DNA of 64,000 nt from Daphnia pulex (Eukaryota; Arthropoda; Branchiopoda; Diplostraca; Daphniidae): NCBI RefSeq assembly GCF_021134715.1, contig NC_060025.1:1-64000 (forward strand), in the 5' to 3' direction. Below, one piece after another: positions 52,091-63,559 of this stretch. A model generated the notes under the pieces. The model was not told where the DNA came from. It saw nothing but the letters and a program-made list of their open reading frames with translations, and did not search any database. A program made the position numbers and the translations under genes. Every line of letters starts with the position of its first letter. Position 1 is the stretch's first letter.

Positions 52091-52340
52091 AGCACACAGT
52101 TTCTTTGTGGAATCGTGTGGTCCTGGCACGGATATTCTTGAGCCAACGCTGGTGTTTGTCCATGACCAACGTTCTGCTCCATCCTTATCTTCCCGACGTA
52201 AGCTCATCCAGCTTCTGCTTCATCGCTTCGTACACAAAAATACAACTTGCCTTGCTTCACTGACGAGTTGGAACACTTCAGCCGTCGCTTCCGTGCCTCT
52301 GTTACACACCTGCAGTCACTCACCACGGGATTATGCCCAG
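52091..52340 (+). other. Candidate exon or decayed exon, unidentified
   Basis: A T14 tract and TTTTACAG acceptor precede a stretch of normal GC content that ends in a CCCAG|GTACCG donor. Two of the three frames look protein-like in different halves: one gives SCGPGTDILEPTLVFVHDQR in the first half, another gives FTDELEHFSRRFRASVTHLQ in the second. That pattern suggests either a frameshifted pseudo-exon or two overlapping alternative exons. No family recognised, and no partner exons were found on either side. Confidence 0.3.
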
Positions 52341-52600
52341 GTACCGACAATTTACTTATTTTCGTAGATTATCTATTCCAATAGTATACTTACTTGTGTC
52401 TGTAATAATTCCGAAATCAGGCCCTACTTGCGCGCTAAAAAAGTTTTACTTAGACGTTTCTTTTTCTAACGCTAGATGGCTTTCGATAATTGTCAGCTGT
52501 CAAAACAGTCAGTTTCAGTTACTTTAAAATCTCTTTAAACATTTATCGGCAGCTGTTGTTTTGAAATTTTTCAATGAAAACTGACGATAACTATTCCACC

Positions 52601-52989
52601 AACAAAGCTCACTTGTTAGATTTTGAAATATTGTGTTTTTTTTTCTACTTCCGGTTTTATCATTTCAGTCAGTAGTTCAGTAAATATTCATTCTACGCAC
52701 AAAAGAACCACAAATTCGTGATCCTCGTCAAATTTGTGGTAAAGTTCATGTTGTTTTTTTTACGTTTTCGTACTTCCGGTTTTGAAAATTTTCCTGAACT
52801 ATAGTTCAGGAAAATTCTCGATTTTGGCCAAATTTTGGATTTCGTTTAAATCACACCTAATCGACCCCAAATTTCATGGAGATCACGAATATGTGGTTTA
52901 ATTCGACGACAGCTCAATGGTTGAGGCGCTGTGGTTACTTCCGGTATACTTCCGGAAAATTTTCAAAAAACTAGCAAGTGAGCTTTGTT
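52601..52989. mobile_element. MITE-like element, copy 2 (389 bp)
   Basis: Second copy of the element at 47765-48154, direct orientation, start to start 4,836 bp away. It has the same inverted repeats (AACAAAGCTCACTTG at 52601; CAAGTGAGCTTTGTT to 52989), the same 30-bp palindrome (52787-52816) and the same TACTTCCGG words. Differences are scattered substitutions and small indels in A or T runs. Confidence 0.7.
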
Positions 52990-53258
52990 CTGTTTACAGT
53001 TCTCAACCTTTGCAAGCTTGATTTTAAATTTTAAAAATTGCATCTTCAAATCTTTGAGCCAAAAAACCTGACTATTGTTTCTATCTGTATTATGTAACTT
53101 TTATTGGCATTTCACTTAATAACAACTGTTTTGTCTTTATTCAGGTAATGCAGAGGAGACGTCGAGAAGATGGACACTAAAAAATCTCCGGTATCACCAA
53201 AATGTCAGCGCGGATCATCATTTGTTGTTGTTAATATGTTGTTGTTTGTGTTAGTTAA

Positions 53259-53462
53259 CCCGTTGACTGTCACGCCTTTGTTCCCCCCTACCTCCTTAGC
53301 ACGGGCCTCCTAGAGGCCTCCTAATAGCGTGCATTCCATCTTCCCCTGTCAGCCCGGACTTGTCAGCAATGGCAAGTCCCACCTTGGTCATGGATCCTTC
53401 AGACATGGCCGCGTAGAAAGTAGAGAACAACCTACGGGTTGTATGGCGTGGCAGCCAACGGG
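53259..53462. mobile_element. piggyBac-type MITE (204 bp) with TTAA target duplication
   Basis: The left end CCCGTTGACTGTCACGCC (53259-53276) and right end GGCGTGGCAGCCAACGGG (53445-53462) are inverted repeats matching at 16 of 18 positions. The element is flanked on both sides by TTAA (53255-53258 and 53463-53466). Ends beginning CCC and ending GGG with TTAA duplications are the hallmark of the piggyBac superfamily. At 204 bp it has no room for a transposase, so it must be non-autonomous. A minus-strand ATG frame of about 36 codons inside (MSEGSMTKVGLAIADKSG...) is unexplained and may be chance. Confidence 0.8.
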
Positions 53463-53466
53463 TTAA

Positions 53467-54854
53467 CTTAAGTGTATGTATGTATATATGTGATTGTAAA
53501 AAGTGGTGGAATTGTGGGTGGAGGTGGGACAATAAAGCAATTCCTTTTAAAGTTTTGTGTTTGCTGTGTCTTATAACTTATAATAAAATCATGTTTCACA
53601 CTTGACTTGTATATTTCTTACAACTTTGAAGTTTTACATAAGTTAAAGGCAGAAGTGGCTAATCATCTCCAGACTCTTTAAATAAACTTCTATCGACTTC
53701 TATGAGGAACCAAACACTATCTGCAACTCTTGTGGCACAGCAATTTCAGGAGAACACCAGCACAGCTTCTTCAGTTCTTTTTCTTCATTCCTGTATCAGC
53801 TGCATAATTACATCTCTCAACTGGAAACAGGCTGCAAAACCACTACACAGGCATAGTTTAAGTATCACAAAGTCCTATGGGGAAAAAGGAATGCAAAAGA
53901 AATCGTGTAAAACAAATGACAGACATTTTTCCAAGATTCCATTGGCAAATGAATTTTAAATGCCATGAAAAGATAATTCTGTAAATCTAATTCTTAAGTG
54001 TTAAAGTCTTCCTGCAATGACACTTCAGGATAGCACCAGCTCGATAAACTGCATGCAGGATGCTGCAGCTCAACTTGACAAGATCACACCTTTCACCATC
54101 TGGCTGCAACGAAACCACTGTGGCCATGATGCCAGCCATGGAGCTCAGACTTTGTTGAGTTCTCACGTTCTGCAACAGGATATCCAACCTGAACACCAAC
54201 TATTAAAATCTATAGCATAATTGCAGAGATATTTATCAACAAAATTACTCTGCTACCTCTGTAGTGTTTCTGCGTGAGATGAGACTACATCCGAACAAGT
54301 ACAGCCGTAGTCTATGGTACAGCTAACAACGGACGACATTTCGGCAAAATGGAAAGCAGTTTCAGTCCACGTGATCGATTATTTGGCCAAATGGAAATTA
54401 TATGCCAGATTGCCTGTAAATTCACACAGCAACGTCTAGGATTAATTACACTTGAGAAATCCAAACTAGAATTTACCATTAAATTTCAATGCTGAAAATG
54501 TAGATCGACACCGCAATTCCGTAACGAATTTGGAATACCTTTTCAGTTGGCGTTTCGGAACAAAATGGCGAAAATTTCGTCCTCTCACAGAGACTCACGT
54601 CATCTGGCGGCTGGGGGACAACTTGATTTTAGCCACCTACTGACGGAGCCAAAAGATTCCTCCACGTTTGACTGTACGGAAAGGAATCAAGGATGGATGG
54701 ATTGTCGGACTTTGAGATATTCAAAATTCAATGAAGTTCTACTATCGATCGGACATGAAAATAGTTTTAAAATCGTTGGAGTTCTATCGTTGGACATTTA
54801 AAATATTTAAAATTCAATGTAGTTCTATTGTTGATCATGAAAATAGTTAAAGAA
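53467..54854. other. Spacer without confident genes
   Basis: Includes a relative of the 50-kb degenerate repeat (54013-54120). Two open frames (53702-53959 and 54547-54801, both +) have no recognisable domains or supporting splice signals; I do not call them. Confidence 0.5.
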
Positions 54855-54860
54855 TTTATT
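54855..54860 (-). terminator. Likely polyadenylation signal of PLD6
   Basis: AATAAA on the minus strand (TTTATT on +) about 180 bp downstream of the PLD6 stop codon at 55039. It is the first canonical hexamer I found after that stop. Confidence 0.45.
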
Positions 54861-55038
54861 CAAGAACTTATTGGAGTTCTACTGTCTCTGAGCAGGTATC
54901 GGAATCGCAAGTGCTATAAGTGAAATTTTGGCAAACAAAAATTCAAGGTCCCTTTAAGAGGTAAAGAAGAAGTCCCCCTAATAAAGGTGAAGATTATAAT
55001 AAACAGAAAATCTATTGTATTAGCTATAAATACAAGAG

Positions 55039-55811
55039 TTAATTTCCAGGCTTAGTTTCTTGCCACAATTTTTGAAATTCAGCACAAAAAGGTTCAACGG
55101 TCCAGGGATCATTAGTGATTATGACAGATTCGTTGTTACCAGTGACAGCTTGTGAAGTCCAGTTGAAGGACCCAGAGCAAAGCAGCTCATCGTCAATAAT
55201 AAAAAACTTGTGGTGCATTAGAAATGGGGGTTTGTTGGTATGTACCCTGATCCCTGTTTGATAAGTGGAAAATAAGCATGCTTCCTAAAATTTGTATCAA
55301 GTCCTTTACCATCTTTCATAAAACGGTGATTCTGGGATCCGAAAGCTATCTCCATGCTCTGGTCTGTAATCACTCTGACTCTGACTCCAACTTTGTGACG
55401 TTGCAACACAACATCTGCAATCTCAAAACAAGAGATGCAGTAAACAGCAATGTCGATAGATTTCCTTGCTGACTTGATGTGGGAAAGTAGTTGCCTGCAT
55501 TGCAAAAAGTGATAAAATAAAGGTTCTTCTACAGTCATAGACCGACACACAAAAAACTCATATATCTCCAACCTGAAGCCAGTTGTTGTGTGGCTGAAAT
55601 CGCAGCGAAACCTCGAACAGCCTTCGACTGAATCGAAAAAGTCTTTACAGGCAATTTGTTTATCAGGAAAGAATATCACTTGTCTAATCACTGGCTTTGA
55701 ATTTTTTCGCTGCAGATAATTCAAGCCTCGCCGAGTGCATTCTACCAACACAATTCCTACTACGACTAGACCAAGTTTGGGGATAAAACCAGAGATTTCT
55801 ACCGAATTCAT
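55039..55811 (-). CDS. PLD6: Mitochondrial cardiolipin hydrolase / Zucchini (PLD6)
   Basis: Phospholipase D family endonuclease of the outer mitochondrial membrane that makes phased piRNA 5' ends; it is also credited with cardiolipin hydrolysis in mammals. Two exons, 55310-55811 and 55039-55253, joined over a 56-bp GT-AG intron, encode 238 residues (human protein about 252). An N-terminal hydrophobic helix (GLVVVGIVLVEC, residues 14-25) is the membrane anchor. Cysteines 55, 65 and 70 with His74 fit the zinc-binding CCCH of the Zucchini group. The catalytic HKD motif is intact: H181, K183, D188, then G195-S-F-N198. The reading frame runs past the donor into the intron, giving a false longer open frame; splicing restores FMKDGIRVHTNKPP. 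The gene lies 288 bp downstream of AMBRA1 on the same strand. Confidence 0.93.
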
Positions 55812-56099
55812 TTCGTTTATCGACTTTTCTTCAACGAGTTTTGTTGTAAGCCAACTTACTTAACAAGTTTCGACTAGGAAATAAATTAACAAGACGTAAA
55901 CATGTGAAGAACGAAGATGGGATTTGAAAGGGAAGGGAAAATAAATCAACGTTGCCGGGTTATTAAAAACAGTTTTCAAAGTTTCGGAAAAAATAAAACA
56001 TTTTAGAAACGCGTCTGGGAAATGTATTTTCAATTTTCATAGCTTCTACACATGAAAAAAAATAAAGAAAAAAAAACGAATAAAAATCCCAACAGAATC

Positions 56100-59000
56100 T
56101 CAATCAATCACCTTGAGATGACCTTTATTGGTTCCCAATACAAATCCCTGCCCAGCAGTAGGAATCCAGCGAATGCAATTGAGACTTGTCAATCCAACGT
56201 CAGTCGTTTGACTTAAATCACGTACGTGGAGCAAACTGCCTTGTGGCGGTGGAATGCTCTGCTTCTTTTCTAACAGCGGATGCATTTGGTCAGCCGGAAG
56301 GTCGCCGACACTATTTTGGCCAGCAGCAGTTGCAGCATTAGCAGCCGTAGTTGACGGATTGTTTCTCTGAGCTTGAAAGACTTTGGTAGGAATCTGATAC
56401 ACCTGGGCCCAGAGTGTTGGAAGAGCATGATCACGACTGGCCACAGACAGGGCGCGGGAACTCGCCAAGCCCAGCAGAAGATGGCGACAAGTTGGTGAAA
56501 TGCTGACAGACACGACAAACTGGTCGACATTGACTTGTGCAAGGCACAAACCCAACCGAGACGGTTCTAAACTATGCAGACCTGGTAAAAATACAAAAAA
56601 ACACAATCAATTCAATTCAATAATAACAAATTAAAATTCTGTTTTGTTAGTACTAATGAGAGCTCCAGTGAGTGAAGTGCAAGGGACGAGCGTAACGAGG
56701 AACCGGCCGTCAGCTGAAACATCGACACTGGCGTCATTGTGGATTTTACTTTCGGGAACGACAATGTTGGCGTAAGGATCGCGGATGTCGGGAATGCATC
56801 CGTCTTTGGCGCAGAAATTCCAGGCCTGGATGCGGTACGTCAGATGGGCGCTGAGTGACACTTGTGATTCCGCATTCCGGCGGAGAGTCCAGCGCTGCTG
56901 CCCTGGTCCTTGTTCGGCTCCCCCGAAAGCAATTCCGGCAGCTCCAGCGCCTCCTCCCATGACATGTCCGACACGCGGGAAAACCCTCCAAGGTGGCGGG
57001 ACATTTCGGGGTCTGCCAATAGTCGGCGAAGTGGGGCCTTCCTCTACCGCAGCCACGAATCCTTCGTCTCTCATCGCGTTGGAGAAACGGGAAACGTAAG
57101 GGAATGACTGGGGAACGGCCGAAGTTCCAGGTCTGGGTGGAATTCCTGGAAATTGTCTGGCCTGACTGCTTCCGGCTACCGATGTTGTCGTCGTTGCTGT
57201 TGGTGGTTGCGGAGTAGGTGCTGGAGTCGCATCGACCGAATCAGATGAATTGATTCCGTGTTGGGAAAAGAAACTGGTGAGACTTTCCACCATGGTTGAA
57301 AGCCAGAGACGATAACGAGTTCGTTCTTGGTCGTTGTTATCGCCTCCGCTATCCGGCGCTCCTGGCTGTTGAGAGCTGGGAGCATTGCTGCTTCCGCCGC
57401 CGTCACCCATATTGTTTAGCTGCACATTAACTACCTGAGACAAATATTCTCTCCACAAAAGCCTGTCAAATATAATTGGTAGGTTAAAAACTGCTGTCCG
57501 AATGAATCAATTAACATTCGTTTACCTCATTCGCTGCTCTACACCTCGGGGTGAACGAATGGGACTCGACTGTCGCCAACGATTCGCTGCCGTTGCGGCG
57601 GATTCGGCCGTCACATCTGAAAGAGTGGATCAGTAAATTAAAAACATGAACATTAACAGTCAAATTAATGATGAAATGAGAAATGTTCGTCCCAACAGAA
57701 CAAATTTTACCAGTGTCTGTATCGGAACTGTCTTCATCTTCTACAAGGCGAAATGGGCGATAACGTGGCGGAAATCCAATGTTTAGGCTACTATCCATCC
57801 GCCTGGGCGGTTGGAAACGATCCAAGCTGCCACCCGAGGATAATCTGTTTCGAATAAAAGTGAGAATATTTCACTTGTCAGGAAGTCATACAACGAAACT
57901 AAATTTACCTGGACTCGAAAGAACGAGCTCTTTCAAAGGCATCTCTTCTGGCTCGCCAATGGCGGATGCTGTGCAGGACATTAGAGGCCCACGGCCCGCC
58001 ACGGGATGATACGCTGCTATCACTAAAACTGGCCGTGGACGCACCACCGCCGTCGATCAAACTTTCTCCAGCGGCCGTGGAACCATCGTTAGTTGGATTG
58101 CCAATGCCGTTGGCTACAGCGGCTTCGTTCAGCTGGGCCAATATGCCCATTGTCTGACGCTGAAGTCGGAAATGCGACTCTAGACGCTCCATCAAAGGAC
58201 GAAGTGACTGGAAAAAATGGCAAAAATAACAAATTAATCCACGACAATTTCATTATAATCAGAGAATGTTACCTGATCGCCGGAACGTTGTCCAGTTTCC
58301 AGATTGACTGGAGCAGTGGCTTCCGATGTCGAATGGTGAGTCGACAGGGATCTCATTTGGTTTTGAAGATTACGCCCGTGGAAAATGCGGTTAAGCAGTG
58401 AAGGTTTTCTTCTCTGGATTCCCAAATGGCGGGCGTGAAGTAGCGAGTTGCTCCTGGGCGAGATGTGTGAGTTGTTGCGACGAGTCATCCGAGAGAACCG
58501 AGATCTTCTCCAGCCAACCGAATGACTCGATCCACGATCCAAACTCGGCATCACTTCATTGAATGCCAAATCTTGACAAAATTTAAAAGAAACAACACAA
58601 GAAATTAGAATAAAATTTTCAAGTTCTAATAGGTAATAACGTTTACAACACCCACCAATTTCCATGGAATAATCACGAGAAGTTCCCGGCTGCGGGTCAA
58701 TTTGTTCAACCGGATTGACTGGGGGCGAACTAGGAGCACTCTGATAAAGACTCAATCGCCTGTAAAAACCCAACAAAATGGAATAAATTGAAGCCACAGC
58801 TAATTTCAATAGAATTTTACCGGATGGGATATCTGGTGTCTCTTCCGGCAACAAAATTGCGTCTGAGTCTCGGTTCATCGCGGTGATGTTGGAGTCCAAT
58901 TCGACGCAAACGGCCAAACAAATAATTGGCGAATCGGCGGCACTGAACGGGCGAATAAGCTCGTGATCCCAGGACCATTCGCCCGCTGCTGTTAAACTGG

Positions 59001-61060
59001 AGATCGCTTTCAAGGATAGGGCCGCTGTTGCTGCTCCCGGCTGTCCCTCCTGTTTCACGATTAGCAGCGAGGGCATCAGTAGATTGACGTTGACTAGAGT
59101 TTGGGCGGTCAATCGATGAGGACGGGCCGCTCGTTCCAGTTGGAGTGACGGGATTCGTCCGCAGTCGAGAGACAAGGTCAAGACTGTCTCTGACGCAAAC
59201 TTGAAGGTAACGAATTTGTTCCCTAAGATCCTCCAGGATGCGCCGGATTTGCTGGAGTCGATAGACTTGACGCCGGTGCCGAGTCATTTCCAGGTGAGAA
59301 CGGCAAATGCGCTGCATATTCTCAATGTGTCGACTGAGGAGCTGAATCCTCATCCGGGCATCTTGATCCAGCGAAGCTCCACTTGGCCTGGACGAGCCTT
59401 GATCTCCCGTTCCAGACGACTGCGATTGATTGGTGTTTAGAGTGCGACCGATATTGCTGAGGGCTCGCAGGTTCTCGGCCGCGTTCATGAGCGTGCGCCA
59501 GAACCTGTCGCTGGACGAAGAGGCGCTCAATAGAGACGCTTCAACGGAAGGGGTGGGAGCGGGCGGAGGGGGAGGAGGACTCGTCCGGCTGCTGTTACTA
59601 GTGGACGGTTCAACAAGGGGAGCAAAAGAAACGGTAGAAGGAGTTGGAGCGACAGTAGCAGATGGTGGAGGAAGAGGAACCTCGCTATTGATATGAACGG
59701 AAGTTGTTGCTGCTGAGGGTCCAGTACTCTGACTAGAACCGGAGGCGTTAAGTTCCAGTTCTGCAGCGCGATGGCGAAGTTCCTGATAACGAACTCGTAG
59801 TCTTTCGTACTGGTCGAGTAATGTCTAAGCGAAAAAATGATTGAAACGTCAAGTGATGAACCAGCTGTAAAGAAACCAATGACACTCACCTGATAACGAC
59901 TTTGAAGGTTGCGTTCACGTTCTTGTTCATTGCGCTCGAGTCGGTAAGGTATAGGATTCGGGACTTGAGCAGGGCCTCCTAATGTCGAAGGACCACTTGA
60001 GAGAGACGAACTTGCACCGGACACAAAGGCAGATGTGCCAAAAGTGTTGGATATTCCAGTGAGTAACAAGTTACCCAAAGGGTCAAAACTGACATATCTA
60101 AACAAACAAAGGGGAAGTTATATTCATTGAATTAGTGATGAATAATGAGACTTGTGAAGAAAATACCTGAGTTTCTGCTTCTCATTGGCTGTACTACATT
60201 TGGCAAAGGGTTGGGGAATATTCCAATCCCAGAAATACAAGGTGCTGTTGGTGGCTATGACAAGAAGCCTCTCACTTGGGTGAAAGCAAAGCGAAGCAAT
60301 CACTGTGGTCACTTCTGTGGCTGTCACTGACCACATTTCACTCCCACCCTAGGTGGATGGTAAAGAACAGTTCTCATGAACAAAGGAAAAGTGGCTTCAT
60401 TTTAAAGAATAAAAAAACCTTACAGACAAATCCCAAACACGAACTTGCCCTCCAAGGCATCCTGATGCCAGAATGTCATTGCGATGAGGATGGAAAGCAA
60501 TGCACCAAGGGGTACGGGGATGTCCAGTCAAAGTGGAGATGCATTTATTAGTCCTTAGGTCAGTCACATTGATGTTGTGATCACCATGTGATGAAGCAAC
60601 CTTGGAACTGAAAAAAGGGTGACAGAATGATGATTTTAGTCTCTCTCTTGAGGTAGACATTTGTCAATTTACTTACCCATCCGGACTGAAGACCATAAGA
60701 AATGTAGATCTTGGATTCCCTGGCAAAGTACAACACTGTATAAAAGGGATAAGAAATTTTAGTTTAAAGGCAACATTTAGAATAACATTAAGTAAACAAT
60801 TACTGTTTCTCTCAGATCCTTTTTCAAAAGATTTTCTTCAGCAATGGCTTCAAGCTTCTTGAGAATGGTATTTTGGTTGTGAGTCGGTAGCGAAAGGCTC
60901 CTGTCATTCAACAATTTGTGCAAGTGTTCACGCCTGGGGTTTTTGACATCTTGCTGAACTTCAATAACTTCATGATCTTCTTCATCTTCTGACTCGATGT
61001 TGAAGACAGGCAAAGGAAAACTGTCCATTTGCACAGAAAGGGAAACCAAGTCCTTTAACC
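56100..61060 (-). CDS. AMBRA1: AMBRA1, WD40 autophagy regulator and CUL4-DDB1 substrate receptor
   Basis: Scaffold that promotes Beclin-1/VPS34 autophagy and serves as a DDB1-CUL4 adaptor (cyclin D turnover). Coding exons: 60804-61060, 60677-60735, 60424-60607, 60167-60348, 59890-60097, 58821-59824, 58656-58759, 58273-58571, 57909-58207, 57711-57844, 57526-57616, 56654-57462, 56100-56581; all phases join and introns are 61-94 bp. Starting at the ATG at 61028 gives 1,359 residues (human up to 1,298). WD40 landmarks: [13 protein letters not shown] (about 86-95), [25 protein letters not shown] and the FWDW repeat by residue 200; the second half of the propeller is C-terminal ([19 protein letters not shown], about 1165; [17 protein letters not shown] near the end). 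The middle is low-complexity Ser/Pro/Thr with a basic helical section. The first exon starts after an acceptor with an open frame, so an upstream exon may exist. A CAAG|GTGATT donor at 56112/56111 and acceptor at 56046 offer an alternative ending of two different residues. Confidence 0.95.
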
Positions 61061-63442
61061 CTGTAAAAATCAATTCAGAAATATATTCATCAGTTTAACT
61101 CTGACTGAAGAATTGTGCCCTTGGTAACCAAATGCAGGAAGTCAAAAATAGTTGGAACCAAAATTCTTAAGGGAAACAATGGGGTTCTAAACTTCTAATC
61201 CTTAGCCTCTGGTGAAGAGGAAAAAATGTGAAATCAAGATCAAAGTCTTGCCATACCATGAATTGATCTAAACACAATGAACACGTCGATGAGTACAACA
61301 TAAAAAGCAAGAAGAAATCAAAACTTTCAGTTAATAATAAGAATCGAAGTCGACAAATTTGGCCAATAAAAGATTTTGGCAAGACAGATACGACGGTCAT
61401 CTGGCGGTCAAACAACACACTCCTACTCAGATCTCGCCTAAAGAACTTTGGAATGATTTGAAACTTGATTTTTTTAAATTATGGCAATTATGGAGTGCTC
61501 CGGGTGCTGCTACATCTTTCCAAGTCATCGTCTCAGCAAATGTGGTCTGAAAAGTTTCTTTTCGCTACAAGAGTCACGAAACAATTATTACACCTAACAG
61601 AATAATGAATGAATTACTACGAATGACGATGTTGTTTTAGCCCATTGAACAGGATAAGAAACACGGGCAGCGTTTCAGTTTTAAAAAATGGAATAAAAAC
61701 ATCTTTGTGATATTAACTATGACGGGATGTCCAACAGTTGCGTCTAAATTAGTTTGTAAAACCCCAAATAAAACTAACAGGAGGTACAAAAAAAAATGCA
61801 TATGAGAGTCAATATAATCGGGTCTAATAATAGAGCGTGAACCTCCCACACGTCTGCGTTACAGACAAGGACCAAACGCAGAGGGGAAATCCCCGCTGAA
61901 GCTGCACATGCAATGCACGTGACGGCCAGGAACAAAAGGAGGCGTCAAGGAAACAAGAATTGCGATCTATAGGAGGCACGTGACACGTTCGAAAATGAGG
62001 TTATGTAACCACTTTTGAGGAAATCCAATCAAGAAATTGAATAACGCGGTGTTTCTTCATTTCTTATATTCACCAAATCATTTCGTCTACATCTGCACGT
62101 GCTAAAGCGCAAAAGAATACAAATTATACGAAACGAAAGATGAGAAACAACAAAATGGCAAACCAGGAAACTTATTTGTTGAATCGGAATGGAAGGAAAC
62201 CGCAAACATCGCACGCGCTACACTCGGATCGACGAGTGGATAGTTTGTGATTTTTCAGGTAACACACCCCGGCACAATACATCATCAATGTTGACTAAAA
62301 TCAGTGCAACAACTTCCAAGGCGTACTAAACGTATCATCTATAATAAATGGCAAAATTAGGCAAAGTTTCTGCAGCTCGAATGTTTCTACTGCTGTATTC
62401 ACGATATAGTTGAATCAATAATTCACATCTGCGTACTTACGTCGGGTTTTTATTGCGCCATTTCTGTTCCAACTGTTGATTCCAACTTTGTTTATCAGCC
62501 TTTGTTTCCAGAAATGGGCGTCAATGTCGAGACAATATATATTAATATTTGGCTGAGGGATGACGCTCAATAAAACAACCTACAAAATGGTATCAAAAGT
62601 TTCGCAAGGTATAGGACTCAAGATAAATGAATACTTTGTTTTACCTAAATTAAAACTGCTGACAATGGCCTCTATTTGGCTGGTTAATCAGATGTCAAAA
62701 GAAAATGTGGTTTTCATTTCTAGTGGGGTTTCCAATTTGATGAAAAAGATAAATATTAAGTAGCTTGCAAATTGCCAGAAACAAATTTTCTAAACAGACC
62801 ATTCTGAAAAATTGCAGGTTTTTCATTCGTAAACCACGATTCAAGTTAGCTAGCTGAACGTTTTGTAAACACGAATTGTATTCCTGAGTAACCTGTAGGA
62901 TAGACAGGAGTGACCTTAATTTTGCTTAAGAAATAATTGAAAAGAAATACTATGTTACTGAGCACCATGTGCAAATTATGCATCAATTGTAGTATATTTT
63001 CCCCTAACCAAATAAGAATCTTTGCATAATGACAAGCAACAAGCTCAGCTCTATTTTGATTGTTCACTGAGTCAACAACACTCGATAGACTGTAAGACAC
63101 CAACAAGATTTTACTTGGAAGGATGAAAAATATTACCATTTTGCGAAGAAATTAACCAGAATCACGACAGCCAACATGACATAAGGTTTGTTTTGATTTT
63201 GAAATGAGTAGCCGATCGACGCCATCTATTAACAAAAATTAAAACAACCAAGGAAAATGGTTCCAATTTCAAATCAGCCAAGGATCTGAAAAATGTATCG
63301 AACAAACGGGCATCCTTTTTTTGATGCAGAGTAATAAATGCTAGTATATTTTTCCAACTACGTTAGTGTATAAATCGTGTCAGCCTAATGATAATAATAA
63401 TTAAGCAACGTCTAATAAGTGACTACAGTAAACGATGAAACG
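61061..63442. other. AMBRA1 5' flank and spacer
   Basis: About 2.4 kb without a supported coding exon. It should hold the AMBRA1 promoter, 5' UTR and possibly a first coding exon that I could not fix. Open frames at 61167-61418 (-), 61359-61550 (+), 62560-62763 (+) and 62846-63139 (-) are composition-driven and not called. The two E-boxes are listed separately. Confidence 0.5.
61916..61984 (-). promoter_or_regulatory. Paired GCACGTGAC E-boxes upstream of AMBRA1
   Basis: GCACGTGAC occurs at 61915-61923 and 61976-61984, 61 bp apart and roughly 0.9 kb upstream of the predicted start of AMBRA1. CACGTGAC is eight of the ten bases of the CLEAR element (GTCACGTGAC) bound by TFEB/MITF-type factors that drive autophagy and lysosome genes. 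The match is short and function is inferred. Confidence 0.35.
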
Positions 63443-63448
63443 TTTATT
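63443..63448 (-). terminator. Likely polyadenylation signal of the gene at the right edge
   Basis: AATAAA on the minus strand (TTTATT on +), about 112 bp downstream of the TAG stop at 63560-63562. Confidence 0.5.
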
Positions 63449-63559
63449 CGTCTGTAATGTTTTGTTAGATGACAAGTTCTCTGTACTTGGTACACATGCG
63501 TCAGGAAAAGACAAAGTCCGTGCCGTTTGATTGGCAGTCATGAAACTGGTGGTCGTCGA

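Noticed and set aside
55218..55309. PLD6 as a single-exon 197-residue protein without its HKD motif
   Set aside because: The frame after 55310 is intron; removing the 56-bp intron restores the family sequence and the catalytic motif.
58234..59181. A 315-codon minus-strand frame overlapping AMBRA1
   Set aside because: It reads through exon 6 in a wrong frame, then introns 6 and 7; the spliced model with matching phases explains the region better.
54590..61400. Shared word TCATCTGGCGG at about 54600 and 61390 as a regulatory site
   Set aside because: Too short, and no further similarity around it.
62846..63139. A 97-codon minus-strand open frame
   Set aside because: Hydrophobic, AT-driven composition with no splice partners or family resemblance.
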